Assembly: GCA_936440205.1 (NCBI GenBank)
Contig: OW387146.1
Location: forward strand, 46,986,426 to 47,050,425
Direction of reading: 5' to 3'
Length of the DNA: 64,000 nucleotides
Origin: Lepidonotus clava
Taxonomy: Eukaryota > Annelida > Polychaeta > Phyllodocida > Polynoidae
Below the pieces are notes generated by a model, which ran no database searches, had not been told where the DNA came from, and saw only the letters and a list, made by a program, of their open reading frames with translations. Position numbers and translations under genes: made by a program. Positions within the stretch are counted from its first letter, which is position 1, and every line of letters begins with the position of its first letter. Shown piece after piece: positions 21,360-34,117 of this stretch.

Positions 21360-23710
21360 AAATGTGGAAAAAAAGACTTTGTTTGAGATTGTTTGAGGTT
21401 GTTGTTGTTGGGTCTGGACTCATAAAAGGGAGACGGTTCGGTTTATAATTAGATAACCAGGAAAAAAGATAAGCACGATTACCTATGTAGAAACGTAGCC
21501 GGTCTTGTTTGCAGAGAGTACTGGGAATTAAATGAGAAACTAGAAATCTCTATAAAGAACCATACCATTTAAACTAAACACGAAAAATCAAAGTGACTGT
21601 ACTTGTACATAAGGGGGACTAGCAAGTCTGAGGTATATATTTATCTGAAGGATGCCATATAACGACAAGTTGGTCACATAAACAAGATATATTTATAATG
21701 AGAAATAAAAAAACATCGGGCATTAACAGTAATTGCACTCCACTGAATTAACTTATGAAATACAAGAGTATTAATATTGTAGGGTTGTTGTGAAATACAA
21801 GTGTATTGTATGGTTAAAATGAGTAGTAGGCTTTTTTCGTAATTACATTCACCTTGTCATTAAAAAACATAAATGTCGGAAACGGACAAACAAAACATGA
21901 TCTAAAAATTTAGTCCATGCTAAATTTTAGTATGAACGTCATGTTCAAGTAAGAAGATACGAACGATTCCTTGTTGGTAACTGGCACTTGAGACTACACA
22001 GTTGATTTCTTTAATTTAAACATATCATGAATATCATTACAAACCCGACGGATTGTCGGGAGAAAATAGAATTGCCAACATTTTAGTTTTAAGCCCATGA
22101 CACATGCACGAACTGACCCCTACCCAACAGAATGTGCCCAGGCCTTGACTTAGCCTAGTCTATAGAAAAGTCTGCGGAAACTATCAAGGCTGTGTCTGTC
22201 GTAGGGATGCCTATTTATAATACGGCTTGCTGTATGTGATTGTATTCTGTGGGAGTATTTGATTTACACGGTTGATGTACACGGTTTAATGGTACGGACA
22301 CACAGCGGACACACAGCGACGCATGGCAGACATAGGGGATTTAACTCAAACTTTGCACGATTACATTGATGCACTGCCTAGCACAATTGCAGCACAGTAA
22401 CACCGTGAATATCCTTTTACACTGGCACGCAACTCCACTGTGCCTCTCCTGTGCCAGTGGCTGTGACTGGTATGGCTGTGGTCATTGACCGCCATATACC
22501 TTTTGCTCGAGGGGGGACAGTATGCGGGAAAGTACGTGCGCACAAAACGGCTTTCCCGCAGGCTGGGGGTCAGGATACAACAGGATACTTGTTGCGCACG
22601 TGCTGTCACGCGACGCCAGCAAAATATCAAAGGGGAGTTGAAAGCGTGAGCGTAGAGGCTGTACAAAGTTTTACTGCGCTCTGCTATGCACCTGTCATCA
22701 CAAGCAGATTGTGAATATACTATACCAGAGACGCACAGACTGATTGCACTAACTGTGCCCGACTTACATAATGTGCTGTTGCGCAGCAAATATCAAAAAC
22801 AACACAAGGCTCAGTTTTTCCTGTGCGTGTTGTCCGTCATACGGCAGTACGCCACCTGGTGGGAACTCAGCCACCGACCTGGAAGGGCTGGCCAGGCAAG
22901 CCAGTTCTCATGCCATCTATAAGTTAATATAAGCAACTTCGTCTGTAGGCCTCCAACTTTGGTGGATAAAATATAAAATATAAATTATTTTAGTTTCTAT
23001 GACAGAATCACTGCCTGTTGATAACTTGAAATTTCTGCATCTGTTCCAAAATGTCAGCTCTGATCAGGAAATATGCTAGGCTGGGGCGTTGAGCGTTTTA
23101 GACACCAGATCTCCATTCAGAATCAGGTTATGAATTGTTTCTTAACATTGTCGCCCTCATGAATTGACCTTGAGTCATGCTCGGACCCTATATAGCTAGC
23201 CACTGTGGCCAGTTTGCTTCTGGATGGCCATGGATTCGCCACCTTCACAATTATTGATAAGCCATGAATTTTTATTCATTCTATAAGGCAAAGGAAAAAC
23301 ATAGTTGACTATACTGTAACTTTTTGAAAATTTGATAAATTTTTCAGTGGGGTCCATGACAGTTTCTTTCTTCATATTTTTCTTTACTGGTTTCCGTCTT
23401 TAAAAAATTGCATGTCACTAAACAAGCGGGAAAAGGCACCCCCAGTGAAACATTTTGCCACTTACCTGGCTCATCGGTATTTTTGTCAATATATTATAAA
23501 TCAGGATTTATTTTCCTATAAAAGACAACAAATATCTGAATTCTATCATAAATCATAATCATAATCATACATAAATCTAAAGCTTTTTTCTTTTTACCAA
23601 GCTTGGGGGGGATGTCTTGCACTGAAGTCCAGTGCAAAAGAATTATTATAGTCTTTAGAAATTAATAGTAAGTATTGTAAGCTTGTCGGTACTGGCAGGG
23701 GTACATAGTG
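21360..23710. other. Intergenic DNA, no gene seen
   Basis: Short ORFs at 22361-22922 on both strands overlap a GC-richer patch (22420-22640). They have no domain and no splice context. Nothing else was recognised. Confidence 0.4.
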
Positions 23711-23715
23711 AGACA

Positions 23716-24553
23716 TGTAACGATGATATGTATGCTGGACGCCGAGCAGCACCACTGTCCTGTGGCCTAGGTATAGTGTATGGGAGTTGTCGTGAATGAT
23801 GACGCCCTCAGGCGTAAAAGGCTGTAACTGAGTTAGTTCACTCTTCTGCAGGTACGCACAGGTACGAAAAGGGAGACTAGTGCAATGGAAAACCTGTTGG
23901 GGAGCGTTATGAGTTCGGTATACGAAATACCCAGTTTAAGAACACTGTGGGGTAAAGGGCCTTGTCATCTACAATAGCTTGTAATTAGATAGAAATAGAA
24001 TTAGTTAATGTGAGTAAGAATGGGAAGTATGAAAGATAGAGGGAACACTGTTATAGATGTTAGAGTATGTGTGTATAGCCCCAAGCCTTTGGCTGTCGCT
24101 ATATAAGCAGTATGAGACTTGGGATAGACGAGCAGACCAAGATAGAGTTCGATCAGAACACATGGGAGCAATAGTCTAATATACGGATCCAGATTAGGTG
24201 ATAGTGAGGATTGGGACAGCTTAGGCTTAGCCTTACGGACAAAGTACTGGACGTAATGGAGATCCTACCGATGGTCTCTGACACTGGTAGACGGGAGGTG
24301 ACTCTCTCAACATTTGCGGAGTGTATTTACCTTACGAATGGGGAAGCTTAACCATAGCTATACCTGGTTGGAACATTACTGATGTTGTTAGCATTGTGAG
24401 ATGGATGGCATGTATTGTAAGGATGGAAAAACTATGTACTTGTATTTTCAGAATGTCTACATGGATATAATAAAATTACCTCTTGCCAAGCGTGTGTTCG
24501 TTGTTTAGGTCTGAGCCCCTTTACTTAGAATCTCTACCACTGAAGGACGAACA
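23716..24553 (+). mobile_element. Solo-LTR-like sequence, fossil
   Basis: The block starts TGTAACGATG and ends GACGAACA. It holds TATATAAG at 24100-24107 and AATAAA at 24469-24474, an order expected of an LTR. No retroviral or retrotransposon coding part adjoins it, and no clear target duplication was seen. It is old and its family is unknown. Confidence 0.35.
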
Positions 24554-24559
24554 ATTATC

Positions 24560-25547
24560 CAGGATGAAGATCTGCCTGTTTAAAGATCGAAGCTAGCTAA
24601 TTTGATGATTAATAATGAACAACTCCCCTTCACTTCGAATAACGAACATTTATTGGTACCTTCTGATAAGTAAAATGTAAATGATATGCGAAAAAAAACC
24701 TTTGTCTAACAACAATTCTGCATACTTGTATAGGATGCTAATAAATATGAACAGTAACAACGAAACATCCTTAAATTTTACTATGTTTTACAGAATGGTA
24801 CCTTAGTGTACCTGGAGCACCTGTACACTGCATCTGTCTGTGTGTGACATCACAAACAGATCACATGATTATTTAGAACTGAAAAAAATTGTATTTCTGA
24901 CTTGTCTATGGCAATTTTCTATGTCCTATATGCAGGTGGGAGGCTCTTTATTAATTAAGGATTTCCTTTTTATATGCACATTTGACATATCCATAATTTT
25001 TAATATCAGTGCTTGAAAGGGCATACACTATTTTGTAAAAGAGAAATATTATAGGCAGGAAACATTTCACACCAAAAGTAAAGACAATGTGATCAAAGAA
25101 TATTATAAGAGTACATTAAATAAAAGATGTTGAAAATTACAGAAAATTTTGGAATACTGTAATACAAACAGAGTTTTCTTGAAAAATGGGGCATCCAGGA
25201 TACTTTGGACAAGGGCCTCACACAGAGGCCCATCTTCTAGTAGGCCACTATTTCTTCAGAGAGCCAGAAGCCGACGGGGGTTCCTCTGAAACGACTTCTG
25301 TCTCGTTTCACACCGGGACACGTGTCGATGACCGTGTCCAGGTGTTGGCTAGCTGAGGCGGCTCATGTCAACTCGCTTCTGTATCAGGTCCCTCACAGGA
25401 GTAGGATTAACACCTCTTGACAATCAACAGGCCTCAAAAGGGGTGGCGGTAATGGTGTCCCTGATACCCCGTATACACCCTGTCAAGCCTAGGACGTAAC
25501 TTATGGTAAACGTTTTGCCTCATCGATAAAGGGGCCAGCCGGGGATG
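24560..25547. other. Upstream region of gene D
   Basis: The first part is AT-rich and featureless. From 25200 the sequence is more GC-rich with many short direct and inverted words (CACGTG-like near 25320), perhaps promoter sequence for gene D. No ORF could be supported. Confidence 0.35.
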
Positions 25548-25555
25548 TATAAATA
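25548..25555 (+). promoter_or_regulatory. TATA box of gene D
   Basis: TATAAATA lies 53 bp before the ATG at 25601, so the 5' UTR should be only about 25 nt. Confidence 0.65.
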
Positions 25556-25600
25556 CGGCGTGGCATATGGCTTGACATTAATTGAAAACTTGCTGCCACG

Positions 25601-27432
25601 ATGAACACGTCAACTGATTATCGTGATTCTGTGATGACCAACCCGAGTGCGAGCTCTTGCAGGATGACGACCAGCAGCCCCAAACTTGGCGGATCGCGAC
25701 CCATGGCCAACCTTGAATCGATGGATGTGTCTCAGGTGACCAATGTTGGTGACGAGAACCTGGACGTGACCGAGGATGAAAATGAGGAGGGCTCCACCAT
25801 CAGCCACCACCTGAGTTCGTCCCAAGGCCAGCGTACAGACACGTCCGGATCTTCGTCCACCTCCTCCATTTCCCAACCGTCTATGGCCGATGTGTCTGTG
25901 GCAAGAGCAAGGGTAGAACTGTTGGGCCAGCAAGCCAAGCCTGCCCAAGCATTATTAGCATATGAACCGAAGCCGCGTAAAGCTATAGGTGTAAGTTTCG
26001 AAATATGTTTTAACGTCTCCTTATAAAACTTTACATATTAAAGATAGTCTTGGTTTAGAAACTATCGACATATCATCTAGTATGTAATCCCATTCCATCT
26101 TAATACGTCACACACTGGTATTTATTTACAATTAATTCTTGGCTTGTTTTATTGTTTCTAGTCATTTGTTCGTTCTGCTTACTAGGGCAGGTGCAGGGAG
26201 AAGGTGGGCTTTAACCTTACTCCTGAGTAAGTTCATGAAGACCATATAACGTGATAATGACGTGAACAGTAGAGACCTTAATATTGTTTTCAGTAAGCAA
26301 AGTTAACGAATAATGTGTTCCTGAATATCGAAACCAGAATATAACCTTTGCCATTCTAATCTAATTAGAGCGATAGAGCACCCGATGTGATGCCGTTGAC
26401 TTGAATAAATCTCATTATATTTCTACATTCAGGTCTGGGATCAACCACCCACAAAACATTGCCATCATCCAGGATCTGGTTGACAACGTCAGCTCTGGCG
26501 AAGATGCTCCCCGACCCGAAGTATTAGGTAAGTCCGATCGGTAGTAAGTTTCCCTGTTAACTAATTACCCGTATACATACATTAATGGGTCACTCTCCTC
26601 CTAGTAATCTTAATAACTATATTCATGTTATCGGTAAAAGAAAATCAAATACCTATGTAATCATGGTCTATTTCATGTAAAGTATGGTGCTCTCATTTAA
26701 CATATTAAAACCCTTTACATCCTTTGTCAAGTACTTGAAGTAGTGGCTTGGATTTTAAGCATATTTCATATCATTATTTATAGTTGCTGCCCAGACGTAT
26801 TTCCGCACTCAGCAGGGCGAGCGAGAGCGGAGCGGGAACATCAAGGAGGAGAACAGAAAGGCCACCCTCTGTCACCACGTCACCCAGGTAAATCAATTTT
26901 GGTCCAAAGAGAATGCGGGCTCGTGCAGGCACATGGTTTACTATACAGCTACCAGCTAGTATTTGGCCCAGCCCACATCGTCATAAGCATGTACTTTTCT
27001 TATAGTTGCCATCTCATACTATTAGAGTGACCAACGCTTGTTAATACCGCGTGGCACTATTTAAATTCCAGCAACTAACATCCAATGATAAACCACTTCT
27101 TTGTGTTTGATGTTGTTGGCCAAGTATGTCTTAACTGTATTATTATATAAATCTCATTTTTAACCTTGCAGTAGATACAAAGATGGCAAGTCGCATTGGA
27201 AGACCTTGTTCTGGAGTGGGACGAGGATAGGAGGTTGGCCATGAGGGCCGTGCTCACACTGGACTACACCAGTGATGAGGAGCGCGGCCTGCATCTGACA
27301 GTCAACGCAGCGGGCGAACACTCCGAGCGATACCATCGCCTCATCAAATCCCTGGTGTGGGAGAGCGATGAGCTGTGGGGGTACAAAGCCCACCTCGACG
27401 GGATAGAGAACTCTGTCACCACCTCAAAGTAA
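25601..27432 (+). CDS. Gene D: five-exon protein with a C14orf93-like C-terminal segment
   Basis: Exons are 25601-25990, 26186-26226, 26433-26527, 26784-26887 and 27175-27432, phases 0, 2, 1, 0, giving 295 residues. All donors fit GTAAGT or GTAAAT. The first 130 residues are Ser/Thr-rich and disordered, with an acidic patch (NVGDENLDVTEDENEEGS). The rest is charged and helical (TYFRTQQGERERSGNIKEEN), then LTLDYTSDEERG and SLVWESDELWGYKAHLD. This Tyr-x-Ser-acidic then Trp-x-Ser-x-Glu-Leu order recalls the C-terminus of C14orf93-like proteins, from memory and unverified. The last acceptor reads CAGTAG: using the first AG would put an in-frame TAG at once. Function unknown. Confidence 0.75.
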
Positions 27433-27499
27433 CATCGATATAAACTTATTACTACGTTTGTAAATATCATATCACTCTAGCCGACTACCATGATTTCAG

Positions 27500-27505
27500 A
27501 ATAAA
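27500..27505 (+). terminator. Poly(A) signal of gene D
   Basis: AATAAA lies 67 bases after the stop codon of gene D. Confidence 0.7.
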
Positions 27506-28125
27506 CTTGCAATTGCCTGATCTGTCGGTCTTTAGATTGTCAGCAGCGCTACAAAGTAAAGTAGCATGACATGAATGCGCCAGTCTATGACATTTCAGCT
27601 GTACCAGAGACTGAGTACTAGTAAACATCTACAGCTCAACAATTGCAACCTGCACACAGCAACCTATGTAAATTGTAATAGATATAGCCCAACTTTTTCC
27701 CTGACTGGTGGCCTGCACACCATACACATGCACACAAACATCAGCTTTAAATGCACCAGCTAATAATACATAAGGAACAACCAACAAATCAAAAAACACA
27801 GTGCATACATATGATAGGACTAGGTCTGAAACTGTACAAGACTGTACTTTGCCGATTAATCACAAATCTCCCTGCAACATTAGACCATGCATTCATACGT
27901 CTTTAATTTATTACATGGACGTTCCCTCGAGCTCCTTGATGACGAAAGAAGCTAATTATAAGTAACAATTTCTATAAAACTTATACATTAGCAACATTAT
28001 TATATATATAGATATATAGATATATATATAGGTAAATATTATTTCAAGTGAAGCAAGTGAAGAAAGAGTGAATGAATGGGGCCATCTACTCAGCCTGGGC
28101 AATTCTAGCGGTCATTTCCAGCTAG
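27506..28125. other. Intergenic DNA with a TA microsatellite
   Basis: A TATATAGATATATA microsatellite lies at 28000-28035. No gene was seen. Confidence 0.5.
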
Positions 28126-28284
28126 CTGAAGTGGACCAATTGCAAGTCTGTGCAACGGGCCAGGGCAGTCACTTCTCCAGTGTCCCTTCTCACCAGTGTC
28201 AGGTGGTTCCGCATCGCTCTCAAAAAGCTGGCACAGAAGACTTTCAGCAGAGGCGTTAACTTTGAGGAACTCTTGGACCAGGAG
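28126..28284 (+). other. Possible isolated exon
   Basis: Between a TTTCCAGCTAG acceptor and a GAG|GTAGGT donor, one frame is open for 53 codons (LKWTNCKSVQRARAVTS, then SVRWFRIALKKLAQKTFSRG and NFEELLDQE). The composition looks protein-like. It could be an exon of an unknown gene or a relic. No partner exons were found. Confidence 0.35.
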
Positions 28285-28680
28285 GTAGGTGTCGGTTTTT
28301 ATGTTGGAGTGTCCTGAAGAACATTAGGTGTAGGTCAGGGTGGGATGAGCAGTTCACCGCATGGCCAGTGTTTCTGAAGCAGATCATCCCTGTAAAAATA
28401 TTTTATATTCATATTATATCAGTATAGGTCTGTTTAACAGTGTACAGCCATACGACGAATTAAGTTGTTTCTAGGATATCTCTGCACCCAGAACAACTAA
28501 TTAATGGACTTTTGCATAGGGACTCCAGCTTACTTCTACTTTATTCAGAAATCGGTGCACATGATGGATGCCTTGGAATAACGCCCTAGTGTATCCAATC
28601 TGGGTCCGGCCAGTAGAAACGTTAACCTCAGCGCCCAAGAATTAACGCTCCTAACCCTAACACTAACCCCCACTAGAACC
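28285..28680. other. Intergenic DNA, no gene seen
   Basis: No ORF or repeat could be supported here. Confidence 0.4.
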
Positions 28681-29245
28681 CAGATATATCCCCATTCCAC
28701 TCCCCCCGACCCAGTCACCCTTTTCACCACTTACCATCATTTCCTCACACCTTACCCCTTCAACCCCTTCAACCCCGTCCCATCCCATCCCATCAGGGGA
28801 CACGGAAGGGGTATGGTCGAGCGAACAGGAGGATGTGGTGAAATGCCCCCACTCCCCTTCCCTATCCCCTATCCCCCTCACCCCCTCCCCTCACCCCTAT
28901 CCCCTTCTCTCCCCCTCTTGCCCCCCCATTCCCTACCACCTCCCCTCACCCATCCCCTTCTCTCCCCCTATTGCCCCCCGTTCCCTGATCCCCTGCCCCC
29001 CTCCTCTCCCCCTATCCCCTTCTCTCCCCCTATTGCCCCCCGTTCCCTGACTCCCCGCCCCCCTCCTCTCCCCCTATCCCCTTCTCTCCCCCTCTTGTCC
29101 CCCATTCCCTGCCCCCTCTCCCCCCCTCCCCTTCTCTCCCCCTCTTGCCCCCCGTTCCCTGCCCCCCCCTTGTACTCAAGTAACCCCCCCCAAAAAAAAA
29201 AACCCCCCAAAAAACAACAACAACAACAACAACAACAACAAAACT
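28681..29245 (+). repeat. Pyrimidine-rich minisatellite and AAC microsatellite
   Basis: About 480 bp are almost pure C and T on this strand. A core CCCCTTCTCTCCCCCTATTG recurs near 28955, 29015, 29076 and 29128, so the unit is about 50-60 bp. It ends in C and A runs and an AAC repeat at 29213-29242. Pro/Ser-rich and Gly/Arg-rich ORFs across it are artefacts. Such tracts can form triplex DNA. Confidence 0.85.
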
Positions 29246-29417
29246 AAAAAAAAAAAAAAATCGAACTACTTCTACTCAAACATAAATTAAGAAACTAAAC
29301 TAAACAATTTACATTATTTACACTGTACAGAAAAAAAGCCTTCTAGATCTACTTGGGGGTCGGGGAGTCGGGGAGTCGGACGGGTTCGGCGGTGGTGGTG
29401 GTGGTAGTTGAAAAGAA

Positions 29418-29660
29418 ATTTCAGCGTCAGCCCGGGTAAACTAAAACCATCTTTGAACATATCTATTCACTTCTCTGTGAAGAAATTCATGTGTTCCTTT
29501 ATAGCATTAACCAAAGGTGCAACGTCTTTATTATTATGGTAAATGAGATAATCTTGTAAAGTTTTCATGTTTTCTTTTTTCCTAATTGAAACACATTCAG
29601 CATATTCTCCTTCTGAGATTTTTTGACAGGTTCCTTAACTTTTTGGTAGATGTCATCGAT
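29418..29660 (-). pseudogene. Polinton relic 2: polymerase B, start of palm region
   Basis: The minus strand encodes the same segment as Polinton 1 at 53.3-53.5 kb and Polinton 3 at 63.9 kb, with words such as LQDYLIYHNNKDVAPLV and IDMFKDG. It lies just beyond the LINE 3' end. Fossil; broken. Confidence 0.7.
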
Positions 29661-29945
29661 TCATAATTATGGAAAACAACCTTTACACTCCCCCTTGCTG
29701 AAAGCTCAGAGATAACTTACTTAAGAGTACCCCGGTGCTAGATAATATTTATTTTTTTATTTAACTCTTATTAGACTGAACAATTCTCGGCCATAGCCGG
29801 TTTTCTTCATTGCATCAGTATACATCTAAGTTACATAATTAATATCAAAACTTATCTCTATATATAACATGTTTCTATAATTTTCACAATTTGACTTGTT
29901 GGAAATTAAGCTATTTACATTTTACACTTGATCACGGTTACATTT

Positions 29946-32808
29946 CTAAGTAGTGTATGTTCTCTTTAACCAATTTTTCTGATTTCTTTCGAAGGAGTGT
30001 AGGTCTGCTATCTTTCTAATATTAGGATCTAAGTTATTCCATTGTTTTGAACCAGAGTAACCTATACTTCTTTTATAAGATTCACAATTTGGTTTTGTAA
30101 ATGTTGACATTGAACCATTGTTTGATCTAGTATTAATATTATTTATAATTTTCTTGGTATACCCATATCTTTTGCTATACATGAAATTGTTTGTATGAAC
30201 TGCTCTTCTATTTTTAATATTAGAGACTTTACAATTTTTCAATAAAGTATTATTTTCCATAAATCCTTGAGTTCTATTGCTTATTCTTAAACCTCTAATA
30301 TTCATTCTTTCAAGCTTGTCTAATTCTTTAAGATTACAGAACGAATATACAACATCACCATAATCAAAGAATGGAAGTATCATAGTTTTATATAACATTA
30401 ATGCACTATGATCATTTAAATAACGTCTGATTTTACCAAATATATACAGTTTCCTTGATATGAATTTATTAATTGTTTTAGATGATGTTGGTAAGTCAAG
30501 GATTGGTCTAGATGAAATCCTAAATATTTAAAAGTGGGTACATTTTGAATAATCTCCTTATCAATTTTGATTTTTGATGTAGCTGAATTGTTTAATTTGT
30601 TTCTTGAACCAAAACTCATTGACTTTGTTTTTTTGCATTAATTGATAATTTCTTTATTTTACACCAATGAGTAAAGTTATCAATATCATCTTGAACTTCT
30701 AATTCAGCAGTTAGTGAGGAGTAATTTGAATTGTAAATTACTGTGTCATCTGCATATAGTAACAATTTAGAATATTTTATTATTTTATTGACATCATTAA
30801 TGTATATTATAAAAAGTAGAGGACCTAGAATTGATCCTTGAGGTACTCCACATTTAATATTCTCTAATGATGACATCTGACCATTACATAAAGTTTTTTG
30901 GAATCTATTATATAAATAAATGTAAATCCACTTAAGCATGTTATTTCTGATTCCATATAGTGATAATTTTTCTAAGAGTATATCATGGTTCACTGTGTCA
31001 AAGGCTTTTTTCAAATCAATAAACACTGACTTTGTTATATGTTTTTTGTTAATCGATTCAAAACTATCATCTGTCAATTTTACTATTGCATTCAGAGTTG
31101 AATAAACTTTTCTAAAACCATTTTGTTCCGAATTCAAAATATCATTATTTTCAAAAATTTTTACAATGTGACTATGGACAAGCTTTTCTAATATTTTACC
31201 TGGAACTGGTAATAATGAAACTGGTCTATAGTTAGATACATCATATTTACATCCTCTTTTATATAGTGGTACAACAGTAGCAATTTTCCATTTTTCTGGG
31301 AAAATACAGTGTGTTAATGATAATCTGAAAATATAACATAATTGTGGAATTAAGCATAATAACGCATCTTTTAAACATCAAGATGACAATTTATCTAATC
31401 CAGATGATTTTGTGATATCTATTTCTGAGATGTATAAATGTACTATTCCTTGGTTTACATCTAGATTTGAAATATCTTCTTTAATGATTTCGTCAAAAAA
31501 TTCCCATTTTTCATTCATGTTTTTTGCTAAATTTGGCCCAATATTAGTGAAGAAGTTGTTGATGAATTCAGAAATTTCATTTTCTGGTATATCTAATTTT
31601 TTGTTATCTTTTAAATTTATTTTTTGAATTTTTTGATTTTTTATCTGGTAGAATGTCCTTAATATTTCGCCAACATTTTTTGGGATCTTTTCTGGTGTTC
31701 ATGAATTCATCATTTAAGTAATTACATATAGCATCATCAATTAATTTTCCAACTTCATTACTGAATTTCCTAACTAATTTTATTTCATCTGGATTTTTAG
31801 ATTTTTTAGCTCTTTTCATTGTGATATCCTTATAAATGATAATCTCCATAATATCTTTGTTCATCCAGTTCTCTTTATAAGATCTAATGATGAATTCTTT
31901 TTCAGGGCAATTTTTATCAAGTATTTGACAGATATTATCATACATAATTTCCCAGCAGATATTTGGATCTTCTGAATTGAAAATTTCATCCCAATCTAGA
32001 TTCAATAACAAGTCCTTAAATAATTCTTTGTTGTAATTTTTATACGATCTCCCCTTAAATTTGATCTTTTCATTTTTGATATTTACTTTTTTTCTAGTAA
32101 GATATATCGCTTGATGATCACTGAAGTTTAAATCTAATATTCCACTATCAAAAATATAATCAGAATTTGTAAAAATGAGATCTATGCAAGAATTTGTTAT
32201 TGAATATCTAGTTGGTGAATCAATCAATTGTTTAAGACTAAAACTGTTTGAGATAAAATTCAATTCTCTGGATCCAAATGAATTTTTGTTTAACATGTCA
32301 ATATTCATATCTCCCAATAAAATTAGATCTTTAGAATCTAACAATCCAAGATTATTCAGATAATCATTTAGATTATAACAGAATTTTTTAATGCAGCCTT
32401 GTGGAGGACGATATATATTGGCTAATATGATTTCTCTAACTTTAGGTTTATTTTAACTTTAACTTTATTGATATCCATTGTAGTGCTTGAATTAAATTTA
32501 GAATAGATATTATCATTGTACATCAGATTATCCTTGATATATATTGCCAATCCACCACCTTTTTTTACAGTTACTGAATTATCATCAGACCAATTTCTGT
32601 CAAGTCTAATTAAATTGTAGCCAGGAATACTTAATGAATTATTATCTATATTATTATTTAACCATGTTTCAGACAATGTGAAGACATGAATGTTGCTATT
32701 TGTTAATTGCTGTTTGAACATTTCAAACTTGTTTTTACTGAACAAACTTCTAATATTCAAGTGAATAAGATGCAGACCTTTTTTACCATTGAAATTATTT
32801 AATGACAT
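29946..32808 (-). pseudogene. LINE ORF2: AP endonuclease plus reverse transcriptase
   Basis: From an ATG at 32808 it reads HLNIRSLFSKNKF, FTLSETWLNNNI and KKGGGLAIYIKDN (endonuclease N-terminus), then LLGDMNIDML, NSCIDLIFTNS and SDHQAIYLTRKK. The polymerase follows: YRPVSLLPV, NGFRKVYST, FIDLKKAFDTVNHDILL, GVPQGSILGPLLFIIYINDV and the catalytic LLYADDTVIY. A C-terminal segment (PFFDYGDVVYS) ends at 29946. The enzyme nicks target DNA and copies its own RNA into the site. Frame shifts or stops occur near 32420-32350, 31610, 31380, 30617 and 30410. All main catalytic motifs are still present. Confidence 0.85.
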
Positions 32809-33388
32809 TTTGAATGTGAAGTTTCTGAATACCTAACACCAACGAGAACATACTGATAAGTGTAAAACTATTAAGAATCATCAAGTTTAAATCAAACGAT
32901 ATAAATATTAAAATTACTAGATTTAAAATTAATTCACGTTCATCTAAATTCAGATATAGGCTTCTTTAGCCATCCAAATTCATATTGATGTTTGTTTGTA
33001 GGTGTGGTTGTCTCTGGTAAGAACTTTCAATTTATTTTTTGAAACTGGATTTTAATGATATTTTTCATTATTATAGTAGTAATTATTTCAATGTTTGTTG
33101 GAAGGCTGTTACAAACAAAAATCCAACAACCAACCCGATCAGTTTGGTTCGTCATTTCAAAGTTGACACAGTCAAAGTTAATTAAGTCTCCAATTGATCG
33201 GCTGAAATTTTATAATCAAATTCAATATAATTATGGAATACTATTTTTCAAATTTATGTTGCTGACTTCGTTGATTCTTTCGGATGGAGATCCATGGTAG
33301 TCAATTATGATTTCCATGAATAATTATGCTTCTCAAAAGAAAATGACACAGTCATAGCCATTGAGAATTGAAGACAACCTTGAAGCTT

Positions 33389-34117
33389 CTAGAATTTCTG
33401 GAATTTATCCACAGCTTTGATGATGTCTTTAGCCCACTTTTCTTTTAGATCATCAGATATATGCAATCCATCTCTAGCTAGATGATGTAGATAAGTTTTT
33501 TTCTTTCCGTTCGCTTCTCTATGGATTGAAGATGCAAACCCTGGCGCGTATAATTTGTTGATCTTGTTGTTGTTGAATATTTCATCATTAATAATGAACA
33601 TTGCGTTGTTGATTACATCTTGTTCAAATGTGACTTCCCTCTTCAATACTTTTGCCAAATCTGCTCCTACTACGGGACAGGTAATAACAGTCATAGCTGG
33701 TAGAGATTCTTTGATTCTTTTTTCGGCATCCGTAAGCAAGTTTAGGATGTGTTCTGCTAAATCTATTTCATTTTTCCACGGGAAGAGAATTTTACCTGTC
33801 GTAAAGTCTTTCGTAGTTACATTGTTGATACCCACCGCCAAGTACACTCTGTCGAATGGCGCTTTGCTTCCATAGTATCTTATTTCTTCTGTTATTTCTT
33901 GAATAGTAGCTCCGGGGTAGAACCAAGCTTCAACTCTATTTGATGTATCATTTATCCTTTCAATGATTTCGTTGATTCCACATCCTCTACTATCAAAGAA
34001 TCCAACGAATCTTCTGCGTCTTCCGACAAAGTCCACCATTTTGGGTTTGAACACACACTTTGATTCCGAGTTATGGCAGGTCGATGCCGATAAATCGGAT
34101 TCATTTCTTTGTCTCAT
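33389..34117 (-). CDS. LINE ORF1 C-terminal part: SGNH-hydrolase-like domain
   Basis: The frame is open for 242 codons. It has Asp-Ser in FVGFFDSRGCG where SGNH enzymes carry Gly-Asp-Ser, then AWFYPGATIQEIT, VYLAVGINNVT (block III position) and DGLHISDDLKEKW with the Asp-x-x-His of block V. SGNH esterase domains are known in ORF1 proteins of CR1-type LINEs, where they may act on lipids or esters. The likely ORF1 is one protein with the NADAR part just upstream, since the frames meet near 34117 within VRDEMRQRNE-like sequence; a one-base shift there would separate them. Putative activity is unproven. Confidence 0.65.
   Translation of the reverse strand: MRQRNESDLSASTCHNSESKCVFKPKMVDFVGRRRRFVGFFDSRGCGINEIIERINDTSNRVEAWFYPGATIQEITEEIRYYGSKAPFDRVYLAVGINNVTTKDFTTGKILFPWKNEIDLAEHILNLLTDAEKRIKESLPAMTVITCPVVGADLAKVLKREVTFEQDVINNAMFIINDEIFNNNKINKLYAPGFASSIHREANGKKKTYLHHLARDGLHISDDLKEKWAKDIIKAVDKFQKF

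Noticed and set aside
22361-22922. Overlapping ORFs on both strands
   Set aside because: No domain, no promoter or splice context, and similar lengths on opposite strands; best explained by a GC-rich patch with few stops.
787-27432. Genes A, B, C, D and the CACTA transposase as one giant transposon
   Set aside because: No shared terminal repeats or target duplication enclose them. Kept only as a question under the promoter finding.
28813-29247. Pro/Ser-rich ORF of 144 codons and its Gly/Arg-rich complement
   Set aside because: Both are translations of the pyrimidine minisatellite and have no other coding evidence.
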